From Actinomycetota bacterium (lineage in GTDB: Bacteria; Actinomycetota; Actinomycetes; Actinomycetales; Dermatophilaceae), in the NCBI GenBank assembly GCA_020160805.1, contig JAIUPO010000006.1, forward strand, positions 62,001 through 126,000: a stretch of DNA of 64,000 nt, read 5' to 3'. This document shows, in pieces, positions 57,300 to 64,000 of the stretch. The position numbers and the translations under genes were made by a program. Under the pieces are notes generated by a model. That model did not search any database. It had not been told where the DNA came from and saw only the letters and a list, made by a program, of their open reading frames with translations. Positions within the stretch are counted from its first letter, which is position 1; the number at the start of each line of letters is the position of its first letter.

Positions 57300-58073
57300 T
57301 CAGCCGGTTTGCCAGTCGATCGGGCCGCGATGGGTCTTGTGCTGGGCCGCCTGGGCGACCGGGCGGACCGTCAGCACATCGATATTGACGTGCTGCGGCA
57401 GGCCGACGACGAACTCCACGCAGGCTGCGACATCGTCGGCGACGAGCGGCCGGTCGACTCCGGCATACACGCTGGCGGCGCGCTCGGCGTCGCCGCCGAA
57501 TCGGGTCAGCGCGAACCCATCGGTCGCCACCATGCCCGGGCGGATATCGGTGACCCGGATGTGGGTGCCGGACAACTCCAACCGCAGGGTTTCGGAGATG
57601 ACGGAGGTCCCGTGCTTGGCCACGGCATACCCGGCGCCGCCTTCGTAGACAATCTCTCCCGCGGTCGAGCTGATGTCGATGATCGTGGCGCGCGGCGAGC
57701 GCCGCAGGAGCGGGAGCGCAGCCCGCACGATGTGCACGGTCCCGAGGACGTTGACCTCGAACATGGCGCGCCACTGCTCGTCATCGGCCTCGCTGATCGG
57801 CGCGAGCCCCAGCGCGCCGCCGGCGTTATTGATGACCACATCGAGCTGCGGGAGGTGTGCCAGCGCTGCAGACACCGCGTCGGCGTCGGCGACATCGAGG
57901 ATCAGGGTCGAGGCGGCCGCGCCAATCCGGGCGGCGACCTGGGCCAGGGGCTCGAAGCGTCGGCCAGCAAGAATGACATCAAACCCCATGCCTGCCAGAC
58001 GCTCGGCGCACGCGGCTCCGATGCCGGTGCCGCCGCCGGTGATGAGGGCACTCGGACGCTGGGCGGTGACCAT
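57300..58073 (-). CDS. Short-chain dehydrogenase/reductase
   Basis: 257 residues from the ATG at 58071-58073. Classic SDR: TGGGTGIGAACAERLA (cofactor TGxxxGIG), LDVVINNAGGAL (NNAG), IIDISSTAGEIVYEGGAGYAVAKHG with catalytic Ser and YxxxK, and DIRPGMVATD. ISSTA and the AGRR loop after beta-2 suggest NADP(H). Substrate unknown. It stands alone between the NlpC/P60 promoter and a structured intergenic region. Confidence 0.9.
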   Translation of the reverse strand: MVTAQRPSALITGGGTGIGAACAERLAGMGFDVILAGRRFEPLAQVAARIGAAASTLILDVADADAVSAALAHLPQLDVVINNAGGALGLAPISEADDEQWRAMFEVNVLGTVHIVRAALPLLRRSPRATIIDISSTAGEIVYEGGAGYAVAKHGTSVISETLRLELSGTHIRVTDIRPGMVATDGFALTRFGGDAERAASVYAGVDRPLVADDVAACVEFVVGLPQHVNIDVLTVRPVAQAAQHKTHRGPIDWQTG

Positions 58074-58189
58074 GCCCAAGATCTTATGGCGCGGAGCGAC
58101 CTGGACCATTTGCCCACAGAAAGCACCCGTATGACGTCAGTTCGTGCGACTGGACGGGGGGTTGCAGCGTGTGATTTGCTATGCGGGAA

Positions 58190-58410
58190 AACAGTAATTA
58201 CTCAGTTCGAACGCGCTGAGTGGTCGAGATTACTCGACCGATTTGCGTCGAAAAGAGCCCTTGAGGCTCCCGGACAGGGTAGTTTCCCTCTACACATCGT
58301 CTGTGTGTCGACGCGAGGTGGGAGCCAATCCTTCGGGATTGTCCTCGAGGTTGCCGGACGATGAGGCGGGGGCGCCGGCCTGAGGCCCGCGCCCCCGCCA
58401 GCCTCTTTTG
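58190..58410 (+). ncRNA. Candidate structured non-coding RNA with terminator
   Basis: A gene-free, lower-GC stretch holds a series of hairpins readable on the plus strand: ACTCAG/CTGAGT (58200-58221), GGTCGAG/CTCGACC (58222-58239), a long-range GGCTCCC/GGGAGCC pair (about 58265 with 58319), and CAATCC-TTCG-GGATTG (58326-58341) with a UUCG tetraloop. It ends with a strong stem GGCGGGGGCGC/GCGCCCCCGCC (58365-58375, 58389-58399) followed by CTCTTTT. The tetraloop and T-run both point to the plus strand. I cannot match it to a known RNA family, and the promoter is unclear. Confidence 0.4.
58365..58408 (+). terminator. Rho-independent-type terminator
   Basis: An 11-bp G/C stem (58365-58375 with 58389-58399) followed by AGCCTCTTTTG on the plus strand. 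No plus-strand protein gene lies just upstream, so it caps the candidate RNA; it also lies just past the stop of the minus-strand gene at 58417. Confidence 0.7.
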
Positions 58411-58416
58411 TCAGCA

Positions 58417-59214
58417 CTAATCGCCATTGCGCATGTCGCTCGGCGTCATGCAGTCGTCGCCATCCGAGGTGCCGTACTCCATCTGGTTACTCACCCGGTG
58501 CTTGTACCAGCCAGAGCGGTAGGTGATCACGACGCTCTTCGCCCAGGCATGAGGCTGCGTGATCCGGACGGCGAAGGCGACCTGCTCGATGTCCTCGCCC
58601 GGCGGCAAGGTGACCGGGAGTCCGTGCGCGCGGTCCCATTGGATCATGGGATGGCCCTGGTCCTCGGGGGGCGGGAAGGTCGGCGCCGTGCCGACGAGCC
58701 TCCCGCCGTCGCCGACCTTCGTCATGGGCACGACGAAGACGCCGGTGATCTCCATCCCCGATGCCTCCGCGAATTCCGCGTGCAGGATTTCCAGGCCCTT
58801 CGGCGACCGGTTGCGCATAACCGCCTCGCCAACCGTGATCACCCGACCGACCGGCACGGTGCTCATGCAAATGCCGGCCCCACCGCCGCCGAACTCCAAG
58901 GGCCCCGAGTTGCGAGCGGGCATGAGCAAGGTGGTGCCGGGATATGCCGCCGCGCCCGCCACAACCGTCAGCGCGGCGAGCGGAGCGACGAAGCGCGTGC
59001 GAGGGCTCTTGGCTGACCACCAATCCTTGACCCGGCGGATCGGTCCCCGACGACCGGGCGGTGGTGGCACCGGGGTGAGGCGGCTCATTCCCGAGGCGCC
59101 CGACTGGCTGGGAAGGCTGCCATACGCCACCTCAATCGGCGTCCCCCGCGGGTCGCCGGGGACCGGCGACGGGCGCTTCGGCATACCCACTCCCCCCTCG
59201 GTCTGGGACGGCAA
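58417..59214 (-). CDS. Membrane-anchored extracytoplasmic protein, function unknown
   Basis: 265 residues. A Pro/Gly-rich cytosolic N-terminus (~70 residues) is followed by one membrane segment FVAPLAALTVVAGAAAY and a ~170-residue outside domain with VGRVITVGEAVMRN, EASGMEITGVFVVPMTKVG, VAFAVRITQPHAWAKSVVIT and a C-terminal cysteine (DDCMTPSD) that may pair with GICMSTVP. ATG at about 59184 (MPKRPSP) is an alternative start. I recognise no family. Confidence 0.8.
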   Translation of the reverse strand: MPSQTEGGVGMPKRPSPVPGDPRGTPIEVAYGSLPSQSGASGMSRLTPVPPPPGRRGPIRRVKDWWSAKSPRTRFVAPLAALTVVAGAAAYPGTTLLMPARNSGPLEFGGGGAGICMSTVPVGRVITVGEAVMRNRSPKGLEILHAEFAEASGMEITGVFVVPMTKVGDGGRLVGTAPTFPPPEDQGHPMIQWDRAHGLPVTLPPGEDIEQVAFAVRITQPHAWAKSVVITYRSGWYKHRVSNQMEYGTSDGDDCMTPSDMRNGD

Positions 59215-59273
59215 TCGCGATTGGGCGCGCTGCTCGCTCTTACGTTATACTGCATGGGCGCCATCGGCGCATC

Positions 59274-59347
59274 GCCGCTTTAGCTCAGTCGGCCAGAGCG
59301 ATTCACTCGTAATGAATAGGTCGTCGGTTCGATTCCGACAAGCGGCT
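59274..59347 (+). tRNA. tRNA-Thr (anticodon CGT)
   Basis: A full cloverleaf: acceptor GCCGCTT pairs with AAGCGGC, D-arm GCTCAGTCGGCCAGAGC, anticodon stem ATTCA/TGAAT with loop CTCGTAA (anticodon CGT, reads ACG), T-arm GTCGGTTCGATTCCGAC, discriminator T. No CCA is encoded. A terminator follows at 59355. Confidence 0.97.
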
Positions 59348-59354
59348 CAGACGC

Positions 59355-59388
59355 AAAGCCCCCGAACTCCTTGGAGCGCGGGGGCTTT
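59355..59388. terminator. Terminator between tRNA-Thr and hydrolase gene
   Basis: A 10-bp stem AAAGCCCCCG (59355-59364) with CGGGGGCTTT (59379-59388) that reads with a short T-run on both strands, serving the tRNA (plus) and the convergent hydrolase gene (minus). Confidence 0.8.
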
Positions 59389-59406
59389 CGCTGTTGGTGA
59401 CCGGCG

Positions 59407-60966
59407 TCAGCAGGACAGGCCGTCGGCGGGGACCTTGTCCTTGACGTAGTAGTCGTTGATGGCATTGTCGATACAGCTATTGGCCCGCATGTATGCCGTA
59501 TGGCCGTCCCCGTCCATCGTCACCAGGACGCCGGAGGCGAGTTGGTCGGCGAGGCGGACGGCCCATTCGTAGGGCGTCGCCGGGTCGCGGGTCGTGCCGA
59601 CAACGACGATCGGGCCCGAGCCGGAGGCGGTGATCTTCGCTGGCGTGTTTTGCGTCTGGATCGGCCAATATCCGCAGGTCAGACCGGACCAGGCGAGCAG
59701 TCGGCCAAAGAGCGGCGCCTGCTCGGCAGCCTTCTTCTCGCGGGCCTCATAGACCGCGACATCCTTGCTGTCTGGCGAATCGAGGCAGTTGACGGCATAG
59801 ATGACCTGCATCATGTTGCCGGTATAGGAGCCGGAACTGTTGCGCTCGGCATACGCATCGGCGAGCTCCATCAGGCCGCTGCCGTCATTGCTGTCGACGA
59901 CGGCGCGCAGGGCGTCGGTGAGCTGGGACCACATGCCCTGGTCGTACATCGCGGCGGCCACGCCATAGGACGCCCAGCCCTCGGTGAGCTTCGTGATGCG
60001 CGCGTCACCCGACACCGTCGCGGGGGTCTTGTCGAGGGTGGCGAGCAGCGCGGCCAACTTGGTCATGACCTGCTCGGTGCTCGACCCGAGCGGGCACTTG
60101 CCTTGGTCGACGCAATCGGCCGCCCACGCCTTGGTGGCCGTGTCGAAGCCGCGCGCCTGCCCGATCGCGACCTCCTCGGCGCTCAGATCGGGCGCGAGCG
60201 CACCATCGAGGACGAAACGGCCGACGCGGGCAGGGAAGAGGCCGGCATAGGTAGCCCCGAGATAGGTGCCATAGGACTTGCCGAGATAGTTCAGCTTCGC
60301 ATCGCCGAGCACTGCTCGCAGGATGTCCATGTCCTTGGCCGCCTCGACGGTCGAGACGTGCCCCAGGAGCGCGCCGGCGTTCTTCTCGCAGGAGGCGCCG
60401 AAGTCTTTGGCGAGTTTGACGGCCTGGTCGCGCTCGGCCGCATCGTCAGGGGTCGGGTCCTGGCCGAGGAAGGTGTCCATCTGGGCGGGCTGGACGCACT
60501 CGATGGGGGCTGAGGATTGCACGCCGCGCGGGTCGAAGCCGACCACGTCATACGCCTTGCGCACCGGTGTGCCGACGATGAAGTCGGCATATTTTGCGTA
60601 GTCGACGCCGCTGCCGCCCGGCCCGCCAGGATTGACGACGAGCGAGCCGGCCTTGGCACCGGAACCGCGCTTTTCGACCTTCAGGACGCTGAGCTGGATG
60701 GTTGCGCCATCGGGCTTGCTGTAGTCGATCGGGACCGTGAGCTTGCCGCACTTGGGGCCGCCGCACTCGGTCCAGGTGATCTCTTGCGTGTAGAAGCGCT
60801 CCAGCGCCTGCTGGCCCTGCGGCACCTTCTCGCTCGTCGCGAGCGGGGTGCTCGTGACGCTGCTGCCCCGGTCGAACGGATTGGGCACCGAGCATCCGGT
60901 TGCGGCGAGCGCCACGACGGCCGCGCCGACGAGGGCGCGGCGGGCACGGGCGGGGCGCGGCGGCAT
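59407..60966 (-). CDS. Alpha/beta hydrolase lipoprotein (tripeptidyl aminopeptidase-like)
   Basis: 519 residues. Lipoprotein signal RRALVGAAVVALAATGCSVP with lipobox ATGC. Alpha/beta hydrolase: VNPGGPGGSGVDYA (oxyanion region), GFDPRGVQSS, nucleophile elbow YLGKSYGTYLGATYA (GKSYG), and a TAP-like C-terminal domain with VVGTTRDPATPYEWAVRLA (Asp) and DGDGHTAY (His) plus cysteine pairs. Typical of the SlpD/E and mycobacterial hydrolase group of secreted peptidases. Substrate unknown. Confidence 0.92.
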   Translation of the reverse strand: MPPRPARARRALVGAAVVALAATGCSVPNPFDRGSSVTSTPLATSEKVPQGQQALERFYTQEITWTECGGPKCGKLTVPIDYSKPDGATIQLSVLKVEKRGSGAKAGSLVVNPGGPGGSGVDYAKYADFIVGTPVRKAYDVVGFDPRGVQSSAPIECVQPAQMDTFLGQDPTPDDAAERDQAVKLAKDFGASCEKNAGALLGHVSTVEAAKDMDILRAVLGDAKLNYLGKSYGTYLGATYAGLFPARVGRFVLDGALAPDLSAEEVAIGQARGFDTATKAWAADCVDQGKCPLGSSTEQVMTKLAALLATLDKTPATVSGDARITKLTEGWASYGVAAAMYDQGMWSQLTDALRAVVDSNDGSGLMELADAYAERNSSGSYTGNMMQVIYAVNCLDSPDSKDVAVYEAREKKAAEQAPLFGRLLAWSGLTCGYWPIQTQNTPAKITASGSGPIVVVGTTRDPATPYEWAVRLADQLASGVLVTMDGDGHTAYMRANSCIDNAINDYYVKDKVPADGLSC

Positions 60967-61221
60967 ACCCCGAAGTTAACGGACGAATCTTGGGCGACCC
61001 CGCGCGTCAGGTCGCACCGGGATAACGATGTGCCCGGGTTCGGTGACGATTCGGTATGACGCCCCGCCCGAGCGGAGCGGGGTTCGCGCACGCGAGCGGG
61101 GTTCGCGCACGCGAGCGGGGTCCTGCCGAGCGGAGCGGGCTTTGTGCGTGCGAACGGGGATATAGCCCCGCTCCCACTCAGAAGAGCCGCTCGGCTCGGG
61201 GGCTGGGCCGGGGTATACCGC
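60967..61221. other. Intergenic region with short tandem repeat
   Basis: About 255 bp between the hydrolase start and the holB stop. The hydrolase promoter should be near 61000. From 61079 a 19-bp unit containing GGGGTTCGCGCACGCGAGC is repeated twice (61079-61097, 61098-61116), flanked by GAGCGGAGCGGG on both sides. A small CGGGGATATAGCCCCG hairpin downstream of holB may be its terminator. No gene seen. Confidence 0.7.
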
Positions 61222-62361
61222 TCAGCGAGGCACGCGCAGCGAGATCGCCATCGCCTCGAGGGCGAGCAGCGGCGGGACGTTGGCGGCGATCCGCTCCCGC
61301 GCGGTGCCGATGGCCGTCATGGCGCGCAGCAGGCCGTCGGCACCGAAGGCGCGGGCCAAGCCGCTGACCGTGTCCATCGTGTCCTCATTGACCAGCGCGA
61401 CCGGGGCCTGGGTGCGCAGCACCAGGGCGTCGCGGTATGCGGAGAGCAGGTCCACCAGGGTGCGGTCCACGACATCGCGGGTGAAGCGGGTGGCGCGCGT
61501 TTTCTGTTCCTTCTCCAGCGCCGCGAGCTGGCTGCGTATGTGGGGTGGCTGGGTGCGGGCGGCCGGGTCGGCACCGAGAGTCGCGAGCAGGCGCTCCTTC
61601 TCCGCCGTATTGCGTTCGGTCAGCGCGCCCTCCTTTTCCTCCTCGGCGATCGCCATCAGATCCGAGGCGGCGCCGATCGCATCGCCGACGCCGGAGATCC
61701 GCATCGGCATCGTGATGACCTGACGACGCCGGATGCGCGCGCCCTCGTCGCGGGCCAGCCGGCGGGCGACGCCGACATGGGACTGGGCGGCGCGGGCGGC
61801 ATACCGGGCCATCGCCGGGTCGATTCCATCGCGTTCGACGAGCAGGGCAGCAACGGCCTCGACGGGCGGGGTACGCAGCCGGACCTGGCGCGAGCGCGAG
61901 CGGAGGGTGATCAAGACGTCCTCGACGCTTGGGGCGCACAGGACCCAGATCGTGCGGGCGGTCGGCTCTTCGATGGCTTTGAGCAGGCCATTGCCGGAGT
62001 GCTCAGTCAGGCGGTCGGCGTCTTCGACGATGATGATGCGCCAGCGCCCCACGGACGGCCGTCGGGCGGCGAGTTGGACCAGGTCGCGGGCCTGGTCGAC
62101 CTTGATCGAGAGCCCCTCGGTCGCGACGATGTCGACATCGGCATGCGTGCCGTCGACCGCCGTGCGGCATTCGCGGCACTCGCCGCAGCCTCCTTGAGGA
62201 CAGAGCAGCGCACCGGCGAAGGCGCGGGCCGCGACCGAGCGTCCCGACCCGGGCGGGCCGGTGAAGAGCCAGGCGTGCGTCAGCGCTGCAGGGTCAGCCA
62301 CCGCCTTGGTGAGGATCGCGAGCGCCGGTTCCTGGCCGACGACTTCACGCCAGACGCTCAC
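61222..62361 (-). CDS. holB: DNA polymerase III subunit delta'
   Basis: 379 residues from the GTG at 62359-62361. Clamp-loader subunit. It begins VWREVVGQEPALAIL and carries a Walker-A-like GPPGSGRSVAARA in which Arg replaces Lys, a zinc site CPQGGCGECRECR, VEDADRLTEHSGNGLLKAIEEP and TLRSRSR. The degenerate P-loop fits delta', which does not need ATP hydrolysis. The first 17 bp overlap the end of tmk, the usual tmk-holB pair. Confidence 0.94.
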   Translation of the reverse strand: MSVWREVVGQEPALAILTKAVADPAALTHAWLFTGPPGSGRSVAARAFAGALLCPQGGCGECRECRTAVDGTHADVDIVATEGLSIKVDQARDLVQLAARRPSVGRWRIIIVEDADRLTEHSGNGLLKAIEEPTARTIWVLCAPSVEDVLITLRSRSRQVRLRTPPVEAVAALLVERDGIDPAMARYAARAAQSHVGVARRLARDEGARIRRRQVITMPMRISGVGDAIGAASDLMAIAEEEKEGALTERNTAEKERLLATLGADPAARTQPPHIRSQLAALEKEQKTRATRFTRDVVDRTLVDLLSAYRDALVLRTQAPVALVNEDTMDTVSGLARAFGADGLLRAMTAIGTARERIAANVPPLLALEAMAISLRVPR

Positions 62362-62989
62362 CGGGAACCCCCTCCTGCCCCAGACGCAAGCGCGCCCAAA
62401 TCTGCTCGTGCACGTCGTCGGGATCGTGCGTGCCGTCGACGACGAGATAGCGCCACTCTTCGGCGGCGGCGAGGTCGAGAAAGTTGCGACGGACGGCCTC
62501 GTGGTAGGCATCGCCCTCGGACTCCAGCCGATCGTGGACAGCACCTCGCCGGCGCCGCCCCTCCTCGGCGCTGATGTCGACGATCACCGTCAGGCCTGGC
62601 CTAAGGGAGTCCACCGCCCACATCTGCAGGGCCCGGACCTCCTCGACGCCCAGATCGCGGCCGGCGCCCTGATAGGCGATGGAGGAATCGACATACCGAT
62701 CGGTGATGACGACGGCGCCGCGCTCCAGGGCCGGCCGGATGACCGCCTCGACATGCTGTGCCTTGTCGGCGGCGAAGATCAGGGCCTCCGCGCGCGCCGA
62801 CATATGGTCGCCGTGCAGCACCAAATCGCGCAACGCCTGCCCGAGTGGGGTGCCGCCCGGCTGCCTCGTGACAACGACCTCGCGCCCGGCCGCCTCGAAG
62901 GCCGCCGCGAGCCGCCGCACCTGGGTCGACTTGCCCGCGCCGTCCCCGCCCTCGAAGGCGATGAAGAGGCCCGCTTCCACGCCCGCCAC
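62345..62989 (-). CDS. tmk: Thymidylate kinase
   Basis: About 214 residues. Phosphorylates dTMP. P-loop FIAFEGGDGAGKSTQVRRLA, TRQPGGTPLGQALRDLVL, ITDRYVDSSIAYQGAGR (DRY motif) and a LID region VDISAEEGRRRRGAVHDR. The GTG at 62987-62989 or the GTG at 62978-62980 could start it; the longer upstream frame holds no family sequence and overlaps a palindrome. Overlaps holB. Confidence 0.94.
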   Translation of the reverse strand: MAGVEAGLFIAFEGGDGAGKSTQVRRLAAAFEAAGREVVVTRQPGGTPLGQALRDLVLHGDHMSARAEALIFAADKAQHVEAVIRPALERGAVVITDRYVDSSIAYQGAGRDLGVEEVRALQMWAVDSLRPGLTVIVDISAEEGRRRRGAVHDRLESEGDAYHEAVRRNFLDLAAAEEWRYLVVDGTHDPDDVHEQIWARLRLGQEGVPGERLA

Positions 62990-63041
62990 CCTATCCGCGA
63001 CCCCCGACAGGCCCTCATCCCGGGAAGCTCGCGCTGCACGT

Positions 63042-63077
63042 GGTGCAGGATTCCGCACCGGCGCCGAATCCTGCACC
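63042..63077. repeat. Intergenic inverted repeat upstream of tmk
   Basis: Perfect 12-bp arms GGTGCAGGATTC (63042-63053) and GAATCCTGCACC (63066-63077) with a 12-nt loop, about 50 bp upstream of the tmk start. It could be a regulator site or an mRNA leader hairpin. Confidence 0.7.
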
Positions 63078-63228
63078 TCCTTCGTCCTTGTCCACAGGGC
63101 GCGCGGGTGGCCCGGGCAGCGCATCCGAGCATCCCGCGACACGCCGGAACTCGTCCTTCGGGATCAGCGTGGTCACCGAGGTCGTCAGGTTTGGCCCAGA
63201 TCGTCAGGTTGATGTGACGACGTCAGCC

Positions 63229-63263
63229 CAAAGTGACGACTTCGCGCCGAGATCGTCACTTTG
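63229..63263. repeat. Inverted repeat CAAAGTGACGA near synthetase gene 3' end
   Basis: Perfect 11-bp arms (63229-63239 and 63253-63263) with a 13-nt loop just past the stop of the acyl-CoA synthetase gene on the minus strand. Nearby are two copies of CGTCAGGTT (63183-63191 and 63202-63210). It is a possible terminator, or part of a GTGACGA-type binding-site cluster. Confidence 0.65.
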
Positions 63264-63273
63264 ACGGAGGCGA

Positions 63274-64000
63274 TCAGCGGGCGCGGAGGGCGGTGAGGTC
63301 GATCTTGCCGGTGGCATTGCGCGGGAGGTCGGGAACGACATACACCTCGCGCGGGCGGACGTGGCGGGCGACGGCGGAGCGCAGTGCGCGCTGGATGCCC
63401 GCCGGCGTGAGCGACGCGCCGGGGGCGGGGACGACATACGCCACCAGCCGAGCACCAAAGGTGTCGTCCGGGACGCCGACGGCGGCGGCCTCGCGCACGC
63501 CGGGCAGGGCGTGGAGGGCGAACTCGAGTTCCTGGGGATAGACGTTCTCGCCTCCGGAGACGATCATCTGGTCCGCCCGCCCGGTGACGCGCAGACGGCC
63601 GTCGCGCCAGAAGCCGAGGTCACCGGTGTCGAGCAGCCCGTCCTGCATCTCGGGCCTGCCGACGCCGAGATAGCCCTCGAAGAGCATCTCGTTGCCGACC
63701 AGGACCCGGCCCTCGACACCCTCCGGCACCGGCCGGCCCGCGGAATCGGCGACGACCACCCGGGTGCCGACCGGCGGGCGGCCGGCGGTGGCCGGATCGG
63801 CGCGGAAGTCGGCCGGGGTGGCGATGGTGGCCCAGGAGGCCTCCGTGGAGCCATAGACGCTGTAGAGCACCGGCCCGAAGGCATCGAGCACCTCGGTGCT
63901 CAGACCCGGCCGCAGCGCCGATCCGCTGACGACGATCAGCTCGAGGTCGGGCAGCGCGGTCGGCGTGGCGCGCCGCGCGAGCAGCACGCGATCGACGATG
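63274..64000 (-). CDS. AMP-dependent acyl-CoA synthetase, C-terminal part (cut by window edge)
   Basis: The last ~240 residues of an adenylate-forming enzyme; the start lies beyond base 64000. Visible: ELIVVSGSALRPGLS, VLYSVYGSTEASWATI (A5, substrate/AMP), GLLDTGDLGFWRDGRL (A7), VTGRADQMIVSGGENVYPQE (A8 hinge) and DLPRNATGKIDLTALRAR with the A10 catalytic lysine. Fits fatty acyl-CoA ligase (FadD) or related ligases; substrate not decidable from this part. Confidence 0.92.
   Translation of the reverse strand, partial: IVDRVLLARRATPTALPDLELIVVSGSALRPGLSTEVLDAFGPVLYSVYGSTEASWATIATPADFRADPATAGRPPVGTRVVVADSAGRPVPEGVEGRVLVGNEMLFEGYLGVGRPEMQDGLLDTGDLGFWRDGRLRVTGRADQMIVSGGENVYPQELEFALHALPGVREAAAVGVPDDTFGARLVAYVVPAPGASLTPAGIQRALRSAVARHVRPREVYVVPDLPRNATGKIDLTALRAR

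Noticed and set aside
58190-58410. tmRNA, SRP RNA or RNase P RNA
   Set aside because: None of the conserved cores (tRNA-like ends, GGUGCUGG-type SRP loop, RNase P P4 helix) can be seen in this region.

Overview
This is one contiguous chromosomal segment of a high-GC actinobacterium (roughly 68-70% GC by eye). The gene content points to the Micrococcales, probably a Dermatophilaceae/Dermacoccaceae/Intrasporangiaceae-like organism; this placement is inferred from gene order and gene types, not from a search. It is almost wholly core chromosome. I see no phage, integrase, transposase or CRISPR array. From memory, the gene order matches two blocks of the Mycobacterium tuberculosis chromosome: Rv0496-Rv0510 (ppx, isomerase, proC, HTH, bS22, epimerase, acyltransferase, glutaredoxin, hemA, hemC) and Rv3585-Rv3628 (radA, disA, mutY, clpC, lsr2, lysS, panD/panC, DUF2520, folK/B, folP, folE, ftsH, hpt, tilS, metalloprotease, dacB, ppa).

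Layout. 1-5.6 kb, minus strand: hemC (cut by the window edge), hemA, rex with its own operator, a glutaredoxin-like protein, a PlsC-type acyltransferase, an NAD-dependent epimerase, the 32-residue ribosomal protein bS22 and a small excisionase-type HTH regulator. 5.6-12 kb: a 50-bp tandem repeat, acuC, a TrkA-type RCK protein, a GNAT enzyme, proC with proline dehydrogenase, and a two-gene ABC exporter. 12-17 kb: ppx - isomerase - tetR operon, a conserved cysteine-rich protein, a methyltransferase carrying an in-frame palindromic insert, another TetR-like gene, and a 67-residue membrane protein behind a tandem-operator promoter. 17-26 kb: radA, disA and mutY (genome integrity and c-di-AMP), an LCP ligase, a frameshifted cell-surface gene and clpC. 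26-32 kb: fused remnants of a lipid-metabolism locus, tetR, an LLM flavin oxidoreductase, nei and a split NHEJ locus (ku, divergent ligase and polymerase genes). 32-45 kb: lsr2, lysS, an ATPase, a secreted ScyD/E-like propeller, nadC-nadB-panD-panC-DUF2520, a MidA/NDUFAF7-like methyltransferase, a P450, an orphan NuoD and a DinB protein. 45-57 kb: DUF3180, a folBK fusion, folP, folE, ftsH, hpt, tilS, a zinc metalloprotease, dacB, ppa and a RipA-like NlpC/P60 hydrolase. 57-64 kb: an SDR, a candidate structured RNA, tRNA-Thr(CGT), a TAP-like hydrolase lipoprotein, holB, tmk and a partial acyl-CoA synthetase.

How they work together: the window combines cofactor supply (haem, NAD, pantothenate, folate), redox sensing (Rex), cell-wall and envelope building and turnover (LCP, DacB, NlpC/P60, acyltransferase), DNA repair and end joining (RadA, DisA, MutY, Nei, Ku, LigD parts), proteostasis (ClpC, FtsH) and nucleoid silencing (Lsr2). 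Many minus-strand neighbours overlap by 4 bp (ATGA/GTGA), so they are probably translationally coupled.

The least ordinary signals are a strongly over-represented GTATGC/GCATAC DNA word in all reading frames, the orphan NuoD that lacks the usual quinone-site tyrosine and sits near a methyltransferase of the family that modifies NuoD-type proteins, the tandem CTACAnnTGTAG operators over a small membrane protein gene, a terminator-capped structured intergenic region, the palindrome inserted in a methyltransferase gene, and direct repeats resembling MtrA boxes upstream of the NlpC/P60 gene.
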